DNA from: Muribaculaceae bacterium
Lineage (GTDB): Bacteria; Bacteroidota; Bacteroidia; Bacteroidales; Muribaculaceae
Length of the DNA: 46,729 nucleotides
NCBI GenBank assembly: GCA_017935045.1
Contig: JAGBIJ010000030.1
Coordinates: forward strand, 1 to 46,729
Reading direction: 5' to 3'
Shown: positions 43,391-46,729 of the stretch, one piece after another
Position numbering within the stretch: position 1 is the stretch's first letter
Layout of the letters: every line of letters begins with the position of its first letter
The notes under the pieces: model-generated
The model's input: the letters and a program-made list of their open reading frames with translations, nothing else
Told to the model about the DNA's origin: nothing
The model's database searches: none
Translations under genes and position numbers: made by a program

Positions 43391-43419
43391 ATGTCCGGCC
43401 GGCATGGCCGGACATTTTT
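43391..43419 (+). terminator. gcv operon terminator
   Basis: ATGTCCGGCC (43391-43400) pairs with GGCCGGACAT (43406-43415), then TTTTG. It overlaps the -33 element of the next promoter closely (43421). Confidence 0.85.
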
Positions 43420-43420
43420 G

Positions 43421-43452
43421 TTTGCCGCTAACCACTTTTTTTACTAATTTTG
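43421..43452 (+). promoter_or_regulatory. Promoter of the hydrolase-MurF-like operon
   Basis: TTTG (43421-43424), 20-base spacer, TAATTTTG (43445-43452): a perfect consensus, 47 bases before the ATG. Confidence 0.8.
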
Positions 43453-43498
43453 TAGTCATATTCAGACCGCGGCACAATTCAGCGGGTCTGCAGCTACG

Positions 43499-44278
43499 AT
43501 GGAAAAAGATCTGATAATTGACGGCATAACGCTCCACTACTCCGAATCGGGCAACCCTCAGGGCGCCCCGATTCTGCTTCTGCACGGCTGGGGATGCAAC
43601 CATACCACCCTGGCAAGCATACAGAAAATTGTCGAACCCGGCATGCACGTATTCAGCGTAGACTTCCCCGGCTTCGGACAAAGCGCCGAGCCTAAGGAGG
43701 TATGGGGAATAGAAGAATACACACGACTGATAGAGAAGATGATAGAAAAGCTGGGCATAGACAATCCCGTGTTGCTCGGCCATTCGTTCGGAGGCCGCGT
43801 AAGTATTCTGCTGTCATCGCGTCGTCCGGTAAACAAAGTCATACTGGTGGATGCAGCCGGAGTCAAACCTCGCCACTCGCTGCGCTGGTACTTCAAAGTC
43901 TACAGCTACAAGCTCGCCAAAAAGCTCTATCCGCTGGTTTTCGGTAAAAAGAAAGCCCAGGAGAAAATAGACAGAGCGCGGGCAAAGCGCGGCTCATCGG
44001 ACTACAACAACGCCACTCCCATGATGCGCGCCATACTCAGCAAATGCGTCAACGAAGACCTCTGCTCCGTCATGCCCGCAATCAAAGCCCCCGTACTGCT
44101 CGTATGGGGCGAAAATGACACCGCCACTCCCCTATCTGACGCAAAAAAAATGGAAAAACTAATCCCTGACGCCGGCCTGGTAAGCTTCCCCGGCTGCGGT
44201 CACTATAGTTTCCTTGAGAACCCCATGGGATTCAAAGCCGTAATCCGCTCATTCCTCAAAAAAGAACTCCAATCATGA
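43499..44278 (+). CDS. Alpha/beta hydrolase
   Basis: A 259-residue hydrolase with an intact triad: nucleophile Ser96 in LGHSFGGR, Asp207 in WGENDTATPL and His235 in GCGHYSFLENP. LLLHGWGCNH is the oxyanion region. It has no signal peptide and is probably cytoplasmic. The substrate cannot be told. Its stop overlaps the start of the membrane Mur-ligase gene (ATGA at 44275-44278), so a cell-envelope role is likely. Confidence 0.85.
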   Translation: MEKDLIIDGITLHYSESGNPQGAPILLLHGWGCNHTTLASIQKIVEPGMHVFSVDFPGFGQSAEPKEVWGIEEYTRLIEKMIEKLGIDNPVLLGHSFGGRVSILLSSRRPVNKVILVDAAGVKPRHSLRWYFKVYSYKLAKKLYPLVFGKKKAQEKIDRARAKRGSSDYNNATPMMRAILSKCVNEDLCSVMPAIKAPVLLVWGENDTATPLSDAKKMEKLIPDAGLVSFPGCGHYSFLENPMGFKAVIRSFLKKELQS

Positions 44279-45897
44279 ACAACCTCGTTATCATAGCCGC
44301 CATAATCTACACTATATGCGGCGTTTATATGCTGCTCAACTTCAAGCGCGACATCCACGCTTTCCAGCTCAACTCATACAGAGTGGAACGCTACTGGCGC
44401 TGGCTGAAAGGCAACATGTTTGACGCATGGCGTCTGACTGACCTCGCCCTGCTCTTTCTGGTTGCCTCCACACTGCTCAATCCGCTGCTCTCGACTTCAG
44501 TGGTCGCGCTGACAGCCATAGTGAAAATAATACTTACACTACGCGCCAAGTACAAGAAACCGTTGGTGTTTACCAAGCGCGTATGGCGTCTGTACACCTG
44601 CATCGGCGTGCTTGCCCTGGCCGCATGGCTCCCCCTGTGTCTCCAGTCTCCGGGCATTGCCGACGGCCCCAGACTGATGGACGCCGACATGCACCCGCTC
44701 CGGATGGCCGTCATGACGCTTGCCTGCATCACTACGCTATCATGGATTTTCCTCATACTGGGAGCCTGGATTATGACCCCGGTGGAAAAGCATATCGCCG
44801 GAAAATACCGTAAAGACGCGCAGCGTATACTCGCATCCATGCCAGACCTGAAAATCATAGGCATCACAGGCAGCTTCGGCAAGACAAGCACCAAGCATTA
44901 TCTGCAACGCATACTTTCAGAAAAATATGACGTGCTGATGACCCCCGGCTCATTCAACACGCCCATGGGCGTAATCCGCACAGTAAGAGAGCATCTCAAA
45001 CCCTATAACGAGATTTTCATCTGCGAGATGGGCGCCAAGCAGAAAGGCGACATCAAGGAAATATGTGACCTGGTCCACCCATCGATGGGCATAATTACAG
45101 CTGTCGGCCCCATGCACCTTGAGACCTTCAAAAGCATTGACAACGTCCAGTCCACCAAGTTTGAGCTGGCCGACGCCCTGCCGTCCGACGGCCTTGTAGT
45201 GGTCAACGACGACTTCGAGTACTGCGCCAACCGACCGGTCGGCAATGTCGAGGCGCTGCGTTACGCCGTAGTCAACACAGGAGCCGCCGACTATTGTGTC
45301 GAAAACGTAGAATACTCAGCCTCCGGCACTCAATTCACAATAGCCGGACCCGACGAATTCCGACTCACGCTTCAGACACGCCTGATAGGCGAATGTAACA
45401 TATCCAACCTTATGGCCGCCGCCATCATAGCGCTGCGCCTCGGAGTGGAGCCCGAACGTATAAAGTACGCCGTCAGCCAGATTGAGCAGGTGGAACACCG
45501 CCTCAACGTGAAGCGCACACCCGGAGGCGTGACCATAATAGACGATGCCTTCAACTCCAACCCCGAAGGCTCACGGATGGCTGTCGACGCTCTGAGCCGC
45601 TTCAAAGGCGGCAGACGCATCATCGTCACGCCCGGCATGATCGAACTGGGCGACAAGCAATACGAACTCAACAAGCAGCTCGGAGCCCACATAGCCCACG
45701 GAGCGGACGTAGCCGTAATCGTAGGCCAATACAACCGCCAGGCCCTGCTCGACGGCATAGAGGCCGAGAACACTCTCAGCAAAGACTACATCCTGCCCGT
45801 AGACAGCTTCAACGAAGCCCAGAAATTCCTGTCCGGATTCCTGCGGGCCGGCGACACAGTCCTCTACGAAAACGACCTCCCCGATACATTCCGATAA
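44275..45897 (+). CDS. Membrane-embedded MurF-like Mur ligase
   Basis: A 540-residue protein. The first 170 residues hold four or five membrane helices (3-22, 54-72, perhaps 73-88, 104-124, 143-167). The rest is a Mur ligase: P-loop GITGSFGKTSTKHYL (197-211), EMGAKQKGDIKEICDLVHPS, an HRLNV central Arg motif, and DDAFNSNPEG near the C-terminal domain, closest to MurF. MurF adds D-Ala-D-Ala to the UDP-MurNAc-tripeptide. Ordinary MurF is soluble and about 430 residues, so this may be a membrane-bound paralog with another amino-acid or lipid-linked substrate. It is coupled to the alpha/beta hydrolase. Confidence 0.8.
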   Translation: MNNLVIIAAIIYTICGVYMLLNFKRDIHAFQLNSYRVERYWRWLKGNMFDAWRLTDLALLFLVASTLLNPLLSTSVVALTAIVKIILTLRAKYKKPLVFTKRVWRLYTCIGVLALAAWLPLCLQSPGIADGPRLMDADMHPLRMAVMTLACITTLSWIFLILGAWIMTPVEKHIAGKYRKDAQRILASMPDLKIIGITGSFGKTSTKHYLQRILSEKYDVLMTPGSFNTPMGVIRTVREHLKPYNEIFICEMGAKQKGDIKEICDLVHPSMGIITAVGPMHLETFKSIDNVQSTKFELADALPSDGLVVVNDDFEYCANRPVGNVEALRYAVVNTGAADYCVENVEYSASGTQFTIAGPDEFRLTLQTRLIGECNISNLMAAAIIALRLGVEPERIKYAVSQIEQVEHRLNVKRTPGGVTIIDDAFNSNPEGSRMAVDALSRFKGGRRIIVTPGMIELGDKQYELNKQLGAHIAHGADVAVIVGQYNRQALLDGIEAENTLSKDYILPVDSFNEAQKFLSGFLRAGDTVLYENDLPDTFR

Positions 45898-45973
45898 CGG
45901 TCATCAACCCTGTCAGAGGGAATCCAATCACTCTGAACAACCTGGTTCTCCGTGGTTCTCCGCGTAAAAATAT

Positions 45974-46004
45974 TTGTATGATTCGCAAAAAATGAGTAAC
46001 TTTG
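45974..46004 (+). promoter_or_regulatory. Promoter of tRNA-Arg(TCT)
   Basis: TTG (45974-45976), 20-base spacer, TAACTTTG (45997-46004), ten bases before the tRNA. Confidence 0.75.
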
Positions 46005-46014
46005 CACTCCCGAT

Positions 46015-46088
46015 GGTCTGGTAGCTCAGCTGGATAGAGCAACAGCCTTCTAAGCTGTGGGTCCTGGGTTCGAATCCCAGCCGGATCA
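46015..46088 (+). tRNA. tRNA-Arg(TCT)
   Basis: A 74-base tRNA: acceptor GGTCTGG/CCGGATC, anticodon loop CTTCTAA with TCT, T loop TTCGAAT, discriminator A. tRNA-Arg genes are frequent integration sites, but no repeat of its 3' end was found here. Confidence 0.94.
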
Positions 46089-46350
46089 CTAAATAGATTT
46101 GAAAATTGTGGGATAACAGTTTGGGGAACAAGCAGTTAATTCTTTTATAATCCCTGCGGGGATTGCGTTTTGTATCGGTTTTGTTGTATCTTATGCTGAA
46201 AAAAGCACCATTAAAAGGGGGTATTTTTGAGTACTTTTTTGCAAAGATTCTTCACAAAATTCTTCACACTTTTGTTGTGGTATCAATGTGCCATCTGATT
46301 ACGGCAACTGTTTCCTGTGCATAATATCAGAACTTTCTTGTTATTCTATT
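46089..46350. other. 262-bp region after tRNA-Arg(TCT)
   Basis: It contains a probable tRNA terminator (46149-46172) and a 43-codon frame at 46193-46324 (MLKKAPLKGG...) without a ribosome-binding site. I see no integrase remnant. Confidence 0.5.
46149..46172 (+). terminator. Probable terminator after tRNA-Arg(TCT)
   Basis: AATCCC and GGGATT pair around a short loop, followed by GCGTTTTG, 61 bases after the tRNA. Confidence 0.55.
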
Positions 46351-46729
46351 TTAGAATAAATAACCATATACCCAGCCTGAGATTGTTGCCATTATTATTA
46401 CAAGGGTTACATATATCACTGTTTTCTTCGTTCCCATCACTCTGCGTATGACAAGCATACTGGGAAGCGACAGTGAGGGTCCGGCAAGCAGCAGGGCAAG
46501 AGCCGGGCCTTTACCCATGCCGGATGCGAGCAATCCCTGGATAATCGGCACTTCGGTAAGAGTGGCGAAATACATAAACGCACCAGTGAAACTTGCGAAG
46601 AAGTTGGACAATAACGAATTGCCACCGACTGCCCATTCAACCCAACTATTGGGAATAATACCGGGCAGCTCTATACCGTCATGCGTTGAACCGAGCAGGA
46701 ATCCCGCTGTCAATACTCCGACGGCAAGC
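46351..46729 (-). CDS. Permease (ArsP/YraQ-like), 5' part beyond the window
   Basis: The C-terminal 125 residues of a membrane protein are seen; the frame stays open to the window edge, so the start lies outside. Helices are visible around NSLLSNFFASFTGAFMYFAT, LALLLAGPSLSLPSMLVIRR and KTVIYVTLVIIMATISGWVY. The pattern EVPIIQGLLASGMGKGPAL resembles the DUF318/ArsP_1 permease family, some of which export methylated arsenicals or other metalloids. A role here is inference. Confidence 0.7.
   Translation of the reverse strand, partial: LAVGVLTAGFLLGSTHDGIELPGIIPNSWVEWAVGGNSLLSNFFASFTGAFMYFATLTEVPIIQGLLASGMGKGPALALLLAGPSLSLPSMLVIRRVMGTKKTVIYVTLVIIMATISGWVYGYLF

Noticed and set aside
46193-46324. 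43-codon frame MLKKAPLKGG... after tRNA-Arg
   Set aside because: No ribosome-binding site or promoter and no family resemblance; not called as a gene.

Overview
The window looks like chromosomal DNA of a Bacteroidales bacterium, most likely Muribaculaceae-like. The family placement is inference. Promoters follow the Bacteroidetes pattern TTTG-N19/20-TAnnTTTG. The genes include an RprX/RprY-type two-component pair, an Rpb6-type omega subunit beside BamD, a HU-CCDC81/SPOR protein, a one-chain PurL, and sorting-domain-like and Spi-type secreted proteins. Codons end mostly in G or C, so long antisense open frames run through nearly every gene; I treat these as shadows.

Left part (1-5.8 kb) is accessory: a very GC3-rich orphan gene, a toxin/antitoxin-like pair with its own palindromic operator, a tyrosine recombinase, a gene-poor stretch, a secreted esterase with a starch-binding-like tail, a probable hidden 53-codon gene, and a PAS/LuxR regulator. 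The esterase and the small gene diverge from mirrored promoters that each carry the same palindrome at the -33 position.

The core region (5.8-30 kb) holds an HTH/S24 regulator, two tRNA-Gly and one tRNA-Leu, an aminotransferase and FtsX-like permease, CutC, tRNA-Arg(CCG), a MITE-like inverted repeat, the BamD/omega pair, a PASTA protein with a pseudouridine synthase, a SPOR protein, ClpC, RprXY, a PurF-like protein lacking the N-terminal cysteine, a ROK kinase, an orphan Spi-domain protein, an MFS transporter carrying a trigger-factor-like domain in a periplasmic loop, a Pif1-like helicase, and an SRP RNA transcribed together with tRNA-Thr.

Right part (30-46.7 kb): an MBL-fold protein, purL, a BamE-like lipoprotein and a single-chain MurB-MBL fusion; a complete glycine cleavage operon gcvT-gcvH-gcvPA-gcvPB-lpd that makes and runs the whole multienzyme system; an alpha/beta hydrolase overlapping a membrane-embedded MurF-like ligase; tRNA-Arg(TCT); and the end of a permease cut by the window edge.

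The most notable items are the MurB-MBL fusion, the FKBP-like insertion in the MFS transporter, the mirrored palindromic promoters with the hidden small gene, the SRP RNA/tRNA-Thr transcript, and the inverted-repeat element sitting against a start codon.
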